DNA of 64,000 nucleotides from assembly GCA_947579665.1 (NCBI GenBank), contig OX388341.1:2976001-3040000 (forward strand), given 5' to 3'. Below, one piece after another: positions 35,631 through 46,275 of this stretch. The notes under the pieces were generated by a model. It searched no databases. It worked only from the letters and a program-made list of their open reading frames with translations, and was not told the DNA's origin. The translations under genes and the position numbers were made by a program. Origin of the DNA: Sympetrum striolatum (Eukaryota; Arthropoda; Insecta; Odonata; Libellulidae). Numbering within the stretch: the first letter of the stretch is position 1; the number at the start of each line of letters is the position of its first letter.

Positions 35631-37098
35631 TAATTATTGTGAATGCCTCTGTGAAAAAGGTGAAAATTTTATCTTTTAGAGTTGGGGCAGAAATTATTTT
35701 TTGAATTGACGAGAGGATGTTGGTGAAGAGATTGTGATAAGAGAAGGATGAGAAATTAGAGTTGGAAGAAGGGGATGAGGGAGGGGGGTTGGGTGAAGGG
35801 TTTGGGTTGGGAGGAGGAGTGGGATTTTGTGAGTTATTGCGGGTTGCAGCAGCATATGATACAGGCAATTGCGGAAAAGTAATGTTTGATGCAACGTTGA
35901 TTGGGTCGCCAGTTGGTGTTTCACCCAGAATGCGATTGTCTTTAAGCTTGGTTACCAGGTTGCGTTTTAATTCCTTAAATTTAGGGCAGCCCCTGTGGAG
36001 AGATGAGTGTGGACCTCCGCAGTGAATGCAAGCGGGTTTTTGAATGGGGTCAGTAGCGGCGCAGTTGCTGATGGGGTGCGGCCCTCCACAGAGAGAGCAT
36101 AGCGGTTTCTGGTGACAATAATTTTTCGTATGGCCAAATTGTAGACATTTCTTACATTGGAGAGGTGCAATTTCTTTTGTGAATGGGCGGATTTCGACTG
36201 AGACATCAGCAAGGACGTTGAGGGATTTGAATTTTTCTAAGTTATTTACTGGTGAGAGAGTGACTTTAAATACAGGAATTGGGCGGCGATCAACATTGGT
36301 TAAACCTGCTGCAGCGTCGGAGGGAGTCGGGCGAGTGGTATACAATGGGAGAAGAGATACAATATCAAAACCAAGTGAAGCTAATTCATCTTTAACACCG
36401 TCGAGGTCGACATCAATGGGCAAGTGTTTGATAACGAAATCAGAATTGCGTTCGGAGGACAATTGGTAAGTGAAAAATTCGATATTTTCCGTCTTAAGGA
36501 AGTTACAGGTAATTCTATAGTCAGAAACTGAAGTACATTTAATAAGCATCATATCCGAGCTATATAATTGATTTACTGGGGGGTATTGCGTTAATCCTTT
36601 CAGCTGCCGCATCACCCTCTGCCATTCTGGAAACAACTTAAGCTTAATGGAAGGAATTTTCAGTTTAGTAGGAGTGGGGTTAGGAGGGGAGGAAGTAGAC
36701 GGAGCTGCACTGCCGGAAACATCTGCCAACGCTGCAAAAGAATTGGAAGTAGGAATAGGGTTAGCGGTAACATTGGGAGCTGTGAAAATTTTGGAAAACC
36801 TGCGTTTTGCGAGCACTGTGCGGAACTCCGAGTCAATTGGACGTTTGGATGGGGTAGGAGAAGGAGAGGAGGCACCAGCGTTACTTACGTTTAGTTGCCT
36901 TGAAGAGGCGAGAGAAGCGTATTTGGCAGCCAGGGTGTTGAGGTAGTCCAGGGGAAGATCATCTTTCGCACGCTGGACCAGGTCAAAGGCGTCGTCGCCG
37001 CGATCGATGATATGGGTAACAGCCAGTTCAGTGGTGGTGATGTTGCTTGTCTGGGAGTCGAGCGATGCAACGGACGCTTCGTCGTCGTCCAAATCCAT
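35614..37098 (-). CDS. LINE ORF1: gag-like nucleic-acid-binding protein (494 aa)
   Basis: Role in the family: binds element RNA and forms the ribonucleoprotein used for retrotransposition. The N terminus is acidic and Ser/Pro-rich (1-150). Residues about 180-310 match the PRE_C2HC region typical of Jockey-type gag (VIKHLPIDVDLDGVKDELAS). Three zinc knuckles follow: C315-C318-H323-C328 (CX2CX4HX4C), C334-C337-H341-C346 and C357-C360-(H364 or H368)-C371. A Pro/Asn-rich linker lies near 425-455. The start is the first Met after the 5' UTR. The stop lies inside the beginning of ORF2, so ORF2 is probably translated by reinitiation. Confidence 0.9.
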   Translation of the reverse strand: MDLDDDEASVASLDSQTSNITTTELAVTHIIDRGDDAFDLVQRAKDDLPLDYLNTLAAKYASLASSRQLNVSNAGASSPSPTPSKRPIDSEFRTVLAKRRFSKIFTAPNVTANPIPTSNSFAALADVSGSAAPSTSSPPNPTPTKLKIPSIKLKLFPEWQRVMRQLKGLTQYPPVNQLYSSDMMLIKCTSVSDYRITCNFLKTENIEFFTYQLSSERNSDFVIKHLPIDVDLDGVKDELASLGFDIVSLLPLYTTRPTPSDAAAGLTNVDRRPIPVFKVTLSPVNNLEKFKSLNVLADVSVEIRPFTKEIAPLQCKKCLQFGHTKNYCHQKPLCSLCGGPHPISNCAATDPIQKPACIHCGGPHSSLHRGCPKFKELKRNLVTKLKDNRILGETPTGDPINVASNITFPQLPVSYAAATRNNSQNPTPPPNPNPSPNPPPSSPSSNSNFSSFSYHNLFTNILSSIQKIISAPTLKDKIFTFFTEAFTIINGFLN

Positions 37099-37506
37099 TT
37101 TGTAACACTGGAGCTACTCCCAGAGGGAGTAGCCCCTGCGAACGCGAAGAAACTTGACGCACAACACTTGAGTAACACAGTCCAATGCAAGGTGGAGAGT
37201 TTGACCTTCCGTGGCGACACAAAAAAAGGGGTAATTGCACTTTTGGGGGTAATTACGTCCGAATGTCACTGAAGTACAACACAATTTGACGAAAAAAGTG
37301 AAAATTTCAATCGAAAAATATTGTTCGAAAAAAATTTTCAAAGTGAAAAAAGGCCCTTTTCAGGGCCGTGGACTTGCCGAAGCACACGTTTCACATATGG
37401 AGTTCCGGCCGAAATCACATAGAAAAAAGTCACTAAACACTCAATAAGCACAAAATAAGAAGCGGAGGCGATCCTCTGGGCGATGTCGCGTCAGGAGTCC
37501 CAAGGC

Positions 37507-37520
37507 TTCGATGGAGGATA
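37507..37520. repeat. Target-site duplication of the Jockey-type LINE, right copy
   Basis: TTCGATGGAGGATA, identical to 32552-32565. Pre-insertion target was therefore CCCATTCGATGGAGGATATATTT or close to it. Confidence 0.9.
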
Positions 37521-38909
37521 TATTTCCTGCTACATCTTCTTCCTATTCAGCATCCTCTACGTAAGTGAGGATAATAACTCTTGCCCAGTGCTCGTTCTTT
37601 CTCCTTGTATTTACACCTCAAGTGGTATTTTCCTTGACTTACATTATGTACCTACTTCTCAACGTTGCAGGCCATTTCTGATAAGCAGCATATTTCCACA
37701 TTTAACATTCTTCTCTACTTTCACTGCATTTGATAAATACTGTTTTCTTTTTATGGACAAGTCATTTTCCGCCTCACTTTACTGCTATTTTTGTTAATAA
37801 CAATTCTGCACCACACGACGCATCTAGTGGCTCTAAAGTCTCACGTTTTCAATTAATTCTTGATTTTCCGCTTTCTTGGGAACCCTCTCTGAATGATAAA
37901 TATCGAATGACGAGCACTTTTAATCAAATCCTTTTTCATTTCTTTTCTCCCCATTTCGACTCTCTCTTTTTTCGGCTCATTTCTATGCATTTCCCAGAAG
38001 AATCACGCCGTCGACGGAGGAATTCGCAACTTCATTCAGATATTGCCTCGTAATTACTCCAAAGAGTCCGCACTCATTTGTTTCTTTGCCTCCATCTTGT
38101 CCTCCGTTAAGCACATCTGCGGTATTTCAGCGTATTTCGCTTTCTCATTCTTATTTTGAATAATTCAACGAAATAACTCACATATCCCAATCTCATCCGC
38201 CGTTCAAAAAATAAATACCACTGGTCGACAACGTTTTTGTTACAGATAATGTGATGGGTGCTCTAAGTTAATTCGAAGATGCTGAATGCGAAAATTAAAT
38301 CGATATTTTCCTATCGGGCTCAGTTTTTCTGTTATAGACTAATACATTTTCCAAAATTCCTGCAGAAACCTGATCCTTACTTATTCTTTATTAGCTAATT
38401 CTTTCGTTGTAAAGACATAATTACTAAAAATGGGTCAGATTACTTACATAGAACCTTTGAAAGTTTGAAATTTGAAAAGTTTGTCCAATTTAATAAACCA
38501 AAAGTATTTCATTTAAGCAGCGATAAAAAATTCATAAAAATAAAATCAAATAATCACATTCTAGAAGTTCTTTTATAATTGCATTTCTATAAAATAAATC
38601 ATGAATGAGTATCAATAAACACAACCATTTGTGTACTTACTAAAAAGTAATTTTGTTTGGCGTGTTGGCATAATGTACTGTAATCCATCGCCTAAAGAGA
38701 TTCCGATCTTTCGCAAACGTAAATTCCCGCGAACATTGTCCTCTCTTTCCACTGTTTCACTCTTCTAACTTCAAATTCTCCAAATCTCTGAAATCCAATC
38801 TGAGCCTCAGTCGTGTTCTGAGTTACCGAAATGTCCCTTTCGTCCTCATCCCATTTCCTTCCGCATTTGCTGTACAGAGAGAATAATCACCTGGATAATG
38901 AATGGCCTT
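37521..38909 (+). other. Intron 1; no recognised element
   Basis: AT-rich with short ORFs only; nothing recognised. Confidence 0.45.
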
Positions 38910-38962
38910 CATCAGGACCTGATGACGTGCCGAAACCGGTCGTGGTTGTTTGTGGTTTTCAT
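38910..38962 (+). ncRNA. Hammerhead-ribozyme-like motif of a Penelope-type repeat (possible)
   Basis: The order CTGATGA, short spacer CGTGC, CGAAAC, CGGTC, GTGG matches the core strings of the minimal hammerheads known from Penelope-like elements (CUGAUGA...GAAA...UH). Stem II is very short and stem I pairing is poor, so this may be a decayed copy. TCATCAGG/CCTGATGA forms a local palindrome. Confidence 0.4.
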
Positions 38963-39901
38963 CTTGAGGAAGTGTAATGCTTTTACTGTATTTGTTTTAA
39001 ATTGTGAAAGTAATAATAATTTGATCACGGAAAAGAAATTCGGTTTAATTAATTGGAGATAAATTACAATTACCACAAATTTTCAATTTAGGTTTATGTA
39101 TATTAAAAAAATAATATGGTATCCAATAAAATACCTTCTGTTGCAAGAAGTGAGCTCAATAGGGATTAAGGAAATCACTTGGTTCAAAAGAAAAGTCGTT
39201 CGGCTCAACGCCATGGATAATATAGCAACGATGACTTACCGGGAATCGAAGTACCGCACATCCAAAGGGATGCTTTGCCAGCGAGGCGAGTGATGGTGGC
39301 TCCGACTACCGCCAGAGGTCCTTACGGAGGCTGACGAAGCGGTCTAAGAGGATCTCAGGATTGAAACAATAAGAATTGGAAATTACTTTGCCATGCGGCG
39401 GAAACCCATGGTGTGATATCTCACTTTATTGTGAATCTGCATTAGAATGTTGTATGAATTTATTACGCCGAGGAGGACTGGGAAACCTCTGTTTTAGATA
39501 TTCTCGACATAATAGTACTTGGAGACGTTCTGTTTACTCCTTCTTATCATTTATTTACCGGATACTTCTTCATTCCTCAGATTCCTCTCAATCCGTTCCG
39601 AGCACTGCTCTAACGTTAGCCGATGTGCGGAGAATTCGCTGCGGAAAATTATTTTATACGTTTGCATCCTTCGCTTAATGCTAACCAATATTCTATTGGC
39701 TAGCTCCTTGACTTTGCCAAAAGGTTTTTGAGTCATTTTAGAATGGACCTAATAAGCCAGTTCGATAGAGACTGCTGATAACAAACACTTTTAGAGAAGT
39801 TCGACAGCAAAGACGATTAAGCACCCAAAGTTGGAACCAATTTGCTTCGAAAGAAATTTACTAACATTGAAACTGGCTTTAAACCCCCATTTTATATGAA
39901 A
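38963..39901 (+). other. Intron 1; no recognised element
   Basis: ORFs at 39096-39293 and 39376-39736 lack recognisable domains. Confidence 0.4.
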
Positions 39902-40751
39902 GTAGCGGAGTGCCCGTTGATTCTCAACGAAAAAATGAGTATCTCTGCAACGAACACCAATAGAAAGAAGATGTACCAAGAAGAGCAAAACCAATTGTCA
40001 ATATAAATATAGGAATGATTCAATTTTTCTCAATTCTGTTAATCATTTGGGATTGCTTTCGGTGATATTGGAAAATAATTGAAATTCAGGGACATGATTC
40101 CTAAAGTTAAAATATTCTAATATGATATTTTCATGTATAGAGTAACATATCTGAAAAACATTACAGAGTTTAATATTGGACTAAAGGTAAACCATATACC
40201 GGCAATACTTCTTTAGAGGGAATTTCTATAGTATAGTTCATAAAGTGTATCACTTATTAGCAGGATTAATTTTAACTTGACTTATATTCTTAATGCATTT
40301 TGATGGATAAATTCATGAACTTGGAATCAACAATCGCCTTCGTTGTCAAGGGGAATGGGTTGTTTACAACCACAAAATTTTGATAAAATATTCACCCATT
40401 TTATCAAAATTCTCGAAATTTCGATTTGTAAACGATATTTCACGACCAAGATAAAAATCTTTATTCTATTCTTCTTGTTTTGGTGCTTGATTCGACTTTG
40501 TACGACTATTATTTATAATTAAAAATTTCAAATGAAATAAAGCCTGCTGCGAGAAAAATGAACTTTAATTGCATTTCTTATGGAAATGCTTTTTCGTTTT
40601 TCGGCTATTCCTTTTGGGTTTTTCCTAATTTTCTTTTTTCTTAAACCACCTCCATACCGAGGCGAACAAAACGAAAAAATATTCAAATCGGTCGAGCCGT
40701 TTTCGAGTTTTAGACGACGTTACGAACATAATTCCATTTTTATATATAAGA
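39902..40751 (-). mobile_element. Diverged Helitron-type element (850 bp)
   Basis: On the - strand it starts TCTTATATATAAAAATGG after an A. It ends with the hairpin CGTTGA-GAA-TCAACG and GCTAC then T, a changed CTRR end. Internal blocks match other copies, for example CGAAATTTCGA and AAGCCTGCTGCGA. A run of tail sequence (ACGACGTTACGAACATAATT on +) is specific to it. It carries no helicase ORF. Confidence 0.6.
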
Positions 40752-41309
40752 TAATCCCCAATCAGAATCCATATGGAATAAAGTGCCGTCAAAGCCAAGA
40801 TGAGAACGTCTTTGAATCACGTCAACAATATCTACCTGTTAGGGGAATGCTAAAAAAACATTCTGAAACTCTCCTAGTTACCTTTACTGGGGAAGATTTT
40901 AGCTCCCATCTGATATCGAAGTCAGGATTATATTCAGAGATATACATTACTGACATTGGTCCTGTAGTTATATTCTTAACGTTAATCCTCTATCTTATAG
41001 GGAAGTGCTTCAAGTAGTTTCCAAAATTTGACGTACTTTACGGGAGATATTCTGATGGAATTAACATCTCGCTTTCCACGCTGATTTACGCAAAGAATGC
41101 AAATTTTGTTTCCCCCCATTCTGGATCTCTCTCTAACTTCGTATGAGGTGTGATAAAAATTACGGTGAATAACTTCATTACGATCAAAGTAATAAGCTTA
41201 CATCAACTTTGAATAGAATTCCTTCAAAGCACTTTCCTCCGCCTTCCTTAATTCCAACGTAGAAGGGCCTTCAGCCGCTCCCTCTCAATTATAATTACAA
41301 CATCTATAA

Positions 41310-41450
41310 TGGAAACTGGAAGATCCTAATTACGTCCATTTCTACATTTATTACTATTTACAAACACACAACCATCCAGTAAAATCCGACTAGCAGGGGT
41401 TCGAACCCGGGACCTTGGCGTTGGAGTGCCGTCACCGCAACCCACTCATT
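41310..41450 (-). mobile_element. tRNA-derived SINE (family 2)
   Basis: The - strand has a B-box GGGTTCGAACCCC (about 41397-41409), preceded by a plausible A-box region (GAGTGGGTTGCGGTGACGG). A unique body follows: TTTTACTGGATGGTTGTGTG. No cloverleaf with a paired acceptor stem forms, so I call it a SINE and not a tRNA. Confidence 0.6.
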
Positions 41451-41451
41451 G

Positions 41452-42089
41452 CTGGGAATAGAATCAAAATATATTCGTTTTACAATGGTTATCATTTAAT
41501 TTTATTTTTGGGAAGAGCCAAAAGTCGCATGGAGCTAAATCCGGAGAATAAGGCGGATTTAGACGGAAAATATCGTAAGCAATGTGTGGCGCTTTGGGAG
41601 GAATTAGCCTAATTTTGCGCTCACTCGTCTCCTTTGAAAATTATCGCTAAAAATGCTTTCTCCAATTTTCTTCGATGTGCTCTCAAACAGTCAATCGCCC
41701 GTTCTAAAGAATCATTTTTGCACATTTTGCTCAATTACTGTCTTAATAAAAGGAACTCGTATTGGCAGAGGGGACAGCCTGATTGTTTAAATGAAGCCGA
41801 TAAGGGATTCGATATGCCTTGAATCAGTGTATGAAATTCGCTGTGCGATTGGGCGTCGCTTGTTTATAAGAAAGTCGACAAGGATATATGAGGAGGCCTC
41901 CAAATTGAGATATATCGCTCCCTGGAAATCCAATGGTGGCCTCCGGAAGAGAAATTGCCTTCTCCTGAGTTTATTGGGAAAAATCCGTTTGGACTAAGAA
42001 GATTCAATAGTGGACAACACTGTTTGTCCTCTTTGCTCGGATTCTCTCCGTTTATTACTTCAATTGCATCGACATTTGCCACATCTCAT
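41452..42089 (+). other. Intron 1; no recognised element
   Basis: Small ORFs (41415-41612, 41634-41822, 41791-41997) without recognisable domains. Confidence 0.4.
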
Positions 42090-42330
42090 CGGAGCTCCAA
42101 TATTTTGCGACCAAAATCAAAATTTAATCGGGTGGATATGAATCTTTATAGAACTCTTTCAATCAAAAATTTGGATTTTTTTGTATTTCATCAAAATTCT
42201 TCAGATTTCGATTCCAAAACAATATTTCACGATTAAAATTTGAATGTTTTTTTCCATTACCGTTCTTTTGGTGCTTTTCCGAACATTCTATCGACTTTAA
42301 TTCTTTAACAGAGTGCAACCAATGTGCAAA
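42090..42330 (-). mobile_element. Fragment of Helitron-type repeat
   Basis: AAATTCTTCAGATTTCGATTC, AACAATATTTCACGATTAAAA and CCGTTCTTTTGGTGCTT match blocks in the inverted copies at 39902 and 47222. Termini are missing. Confidence 0.45.
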
Positions 42331-42572
42331 TTTAAGAAGGGTACGGAGGTTAGGTCATGGCAAAGCTGCAGCAATATTTGAGAGACCAGCAGAAGAAAAC
42401 TATGAACCAAATGGATTTGGGCCTTGAGTGTACGAAATTTTCCCTCAAAAGTACGTTCTGAAACAAGATAGGGATTGGAATTCATCCCTTAGCCATTAGT
42501 GAGTTGTCTTTTGAAATGCTATCCAAGATTCGATTTCAGAGGGCAATGAACTTCACTAATGATATATTATTA

Positions 42573-45349
42573 TCTTATATAATAATACGTGGAGAGAAAA
42601 CTTTGTACCCCTTTTCAAGTATATATCGCGCACGCAGTGGCGCAGCCAGGATTTACCAATGGGGGGGGGTCTGAGTAAACGAAAAAATGCCTACTTTACA
42701 GGGGCTAGTATATTTATGCCCGCTACTTACTACAATACATATATGTCAATTCTTTCAAAAACTAAATACATTCAAAACTAGAGGAGTTTAACGCTTATGT
42801 GGCCAACTTATTACACTTTGCAAGATAGTAGTTTACATAAGCGAACAATTGGAAACTTAACAAGTGTGTTCTTTGGATTTCTGGTTTGGATACGTCCAAT
42901 ATCTATTAAAAACTCAGTTTTTCTATGCTGAAGCTTTTTAGTGATTTACATACGTAATTTACGTAACTTTCCGAGTCTTCGAGAGTTCTTTCTTCCTAGA
43001 GGTTGCAAAGCGTGGGAAGGAAAAAAATCGCTACGGTTATTTGGCAAGCGATATAAAACGTAACATCCACTCATTTGTTCCCCCACATTGGCGCGCCCAT
43101 GCTTATTTCATTATCTTTCGTTATTTCATCAGCAGATTTTGGAATTTAATTGAAATATCTCCTGCCAAGAAAACGCCATCAATGTATAAAAATAATGATA
43201 TGAAGTATATATAAAGCTTATTGCACAAGGTTTGTATAAGAAACAAAAAATCATTTTTATCAGATGAAATTTTCTGACAGGCTTACAATTAAGCCTGATT
43301 TCGTTATTTATGTATTAGCTAAGTATTTCATTGAATGCGTCTCATACCGAAAATTAAAAATTCGGCTGCATTAAAAAATACAGCAGACTCTTGATTATAG
43401 TTGATATTATAATTGAACTTGCAGTATTAAAGTCACATACCAAGGTGAAAAAATGAAGACGTCAACTTACAATTATTTAGACTAAGTAATAGGTGGTTCA
43501 ACCAGCAAAGAGCTGATGCAAAATATTTTCCATGAATTGAAATTTTGAACGGGCATTGCATGACCAAGCGGTTAACAGGATAAGTCATGCATTTCGTGGG
43601 ATTCTATCACCAGAGAAAAAATTGGCTGCATTGAAAAGGAAGCTGAAGAATTTAATTCACAGTTTTAACAGTTTATCAAGTCACAGTTCCGATAAATATG
43701 TGCATAACTTACGCGCACAATACCTTTCAGCTGACAGATTTGCTTCGAAAATGTTATATTATTTATAATATCATCGCAGATTAATTTTTACGGAAATCTT
43801 TCATGGCTCCAATACTTTTTCAAATGTTTACGGAAATTCGGTTAGCGAAAATTTTTATTAAATATACATCAAATTAACAGGCAATCATAAAATAAAGATC
43901 AGTATATTTTCTATCATCCCGAGTAATGAAGAGTCAACTGTGTGCAGACTTTTAATCGTCTAGAATGCTTAATAAAGGAAAAAGTAGCTTTTCAACTGTC
44001 GCTAAACACATCTTGAGATGTGTCCTCTGATAACAGCCCTAAAATAAGAAAATCCTAATTTATGCATCTAATAATGGTTATTTCACAAAAAAACACATAG
44101 CCATTAACTTACGTTTTTTTCCGATAGCGGCCTCGAGCTGTTAGCGGACTGTGAAAGGAATTTTTGGATGTCCATCTGAATGAAATCCAAACTAAACTCT
44201 CCTTCGAACTGTTGTGAATTCTTCGAAACCACTACTCACGAGCCTAGCTTCGCATTCACACCCTTAAAACAGTCACAAGCAAAAGATCTAACTGAGCGTT
44301 TTATCAATCTGTTTGTTTCTCAAACGTAATCTTAATCTCTGTTTTCAGGGTGCAAGTTTAGAATTACTTCTCGAATGTTCCCTTGTATTTTTTCGAGGAG
44401 TAAACAAATCAGCACTTTCGAATTTTTCTCATGGGAATCTTATCTTATGGCGTGAGTTATCTAACTAAAGGATAGTCTTAACAAGTGCACGCGTTGAACA
44501 CTGTGTGCGAAACACTCGTATCATAGCGCCCCATTGATATCGATGTCTACTCTGCTACCGAAAGCATCAACTTAACTGAAATCGGAGCCATATTTACGGG
44601 TACGCGAAGCTTTCGCTGAATTTATCAAGCAAACACATGACAAGCAGTGTATCTGTATGATTTGCGTGATAACCCCCCCTCAGCGAGGGAGGGGTTTTGT
44701 ACTCTTCAGCAGAAATAAAAGTACAAAGCTAGTCATAGGACTTGACTCTTGGGGGGGGTTTGAACCCCTAAAACCCCCCCCTCGCTGCGCCACTGCGCGC
44801 ACGGATGAGTGTGAGATGTTGCAAAGTTAAAGTTTATATGGAGGAATGCAGAAAGCTAAAATCTTTGTCCAAAGCATCCTTGATTGGACTCTGGACGAAT
44901 TGAATCGTCTCTCATAAAAAATCACGTTAAGTTCATTTTGATCAGTTGCAGTCCTTTATTCTTTTTTAAAATTAAATCAGAAATAATGGCCGTTCGAAAT
45001 CAAGATAAATACCTAAAGAAAGGAAATTGAATAGAGATTCTTATTTTGGTTGTAGAATGTCGTAATAGGGTGAAAATTGAGGGATATCAGACAAAATTAC
45101 GAAAAATTTGAAATTTTGTTGTGATAAACAATGCCCAAACGACAAAGATGATTGTTGAACTCAACTCTCGTACGGAAATGTATAGGGAATAAAATAAAAC
45201 CATTAGTTAACCAAATAAACAAATACTTTATTATAACAGTTGACAGGCACTATTTGTGTCAACCGAAAATACATGTCAAGGTTAGAAAGGATCAATAGAT
45301 AGCATTTAAAAAAATTAATTCCGTCATTTTTGACGGGGGAATTCACTAG
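42573..45349 (+). mobile_element. Helitron-type element split by a hAT insertion
   Basis: It starts TCTTATATAATAATACGTGG after an A and ends with the hairpin CCGTCA-TTTT-TGACGG, then GGGGAATTCACTAG (45349) and T. Removing the hAT element plus one TSD leaves about 608 bp. Left and right flanks of the hAT insertion are continuous with the sibling element at 31217-31400, which serves as an unoccupied site. Confidence 0.7.
42635..44795. mobile_element. hAT-type transposon with perfect 8-bp TSD (2161 bp)
   Basis: Terminal inverted repeats are CAGTGGCGCAGC at both ends, followed by G-rich runs. They are flanked by the perfect duplication CGCGCACG (42627-42634 and 44796-44803). An ORF at 43556-43768 has no recognised transposase motif, so it appears non-autonomous. 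A local inverted repeat, CCCCTCAGCGAGGG, lies near 44677-44692. Confidence 0.88.
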
Positions 45350-46275
45350 TCTGTATATAGTAAGTGTTACAAATACATTACATTAATTAAAATATTTCAC
45401 ATCCAACCATTAATCGTTTACGTTCATACTGCCGATATCAAACATATAGAAGTTATAGAAAATAGTCATATACATATAATAAATATATAATAAACTTACA
45501 AACTAATTGATTTTATTCACGGCCGGTTCACGATCATCTGGCCTTTGCGCCGAAACCGGTCGTGAATAAAATCCAATAGAATGAAGGTTTACGGTGTTAT
45601 TATTTTCTGTAACTCCGGAATGTCCTTCCACGAAGTTCGGCCGCCATACACACTTGTGATGGGCAGTGAAAGAGACTGGTGTTTTTGAGACGTCATGTTA
45701 ATGCGGAGTCTTGTCGAATAGACGTTTGTATTGTGTGTCACTTGTGCCAAATTTTCATTGAGCAGTTCAATTTTCTTTTGGTGATGTATTGTTATATCAT
45801 ACCCTGAGTAACATGAATGATATTAGTTATTGTGCCCCTTTTTGAAAGTTATTTTCTAATTGATATATCGTTGTCGATATATCAATTTAGTTAGTTGCTG
45901 TACAGAGCAGTTTTAAAGTCGTAGAATGGTTTTCAATTTCTGTTTAAAGTTCTGAGGCTCAATTGGAAAACAGCTGAAAATGAGCCACAAATACAAGCTG
46001 TAATTGTGGCTATTCTATTGTTACTAAATTACACTAAAGCAAAGTTACACTGTATTTTAAACTTCGTAGGTATTCCAGGGAATTAAGGCAAACAACACAC
46101 TGCAATGACGCACGTATTTGTATACGCTGACGTAATAGAACAAAAAATACACCCAATGATTATAGAGGTATATTGGATATATTCACACAATATAGGATGT
46201 ATTGAAAAAAGAACCTCAATTACGTGCCAAATTTAATGAAATACGGTCGGATTTCGACCACTGGGCGATCACTAG
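45350..46275 (+). mobile_element. Helitron-type element (926 bp), directly abutting the previous one
   Basis: It starts TCTGTATATAGTAAGTG at the T following the upstream CTAG. It ends with the hairpin GGTCG-GATTT-CGACC, ACTGGGCGATCACTAG (46275) and T. The last 190 bp matches the end of 31217-32097. An alternative reading is one longer composite element from 42573 to 46275 with several insertions. Confidence 0.6.
45505..45660. repeat. Penelope-type terminal repeat remnant with hammerhead-like core (possible)
   Basis: GATTTTATTCACG and CGTGAATAAAATC form an inverted pair around GGCCTTTGCGCCGAAACCGGTC. The GAAA, CCGG and TC segments and a GGC/GCC stem fit the 3' half of a hammerhead; the CUGAUGA box is not intact. 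It is followed by TGTCCTTCCACGAAGTTCGGC, similar to the sequence after the 30.6-kb palindrome. Confidence 0.4.

Larger units (their letters stand above)
32566..37506 (-). mobile_element. Full-length Jockey-clade non-LTR retrotransposon, 4941 bp
   Basis: The element lies antisense in intron 1. It has a 408-bp GC-rich 5' UTR (37099-37506), ORF1, ORF2 overlapping by 17 nt, and a 347-bp 3' UTR (32566-32912). A 14-bp target-site duplication flanks it. Neither ORF has a stop or frameshift, so it is recent and possibly competent. The 3' end (AACTGC next to the TSD) has no poly(A), unusual for Jockey elements. Clade assignment rests on the PRE_C2HC plus CCHC gag and the APE endonuclease-RT ORF2 without RNase H. 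Confidence 0.93.
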
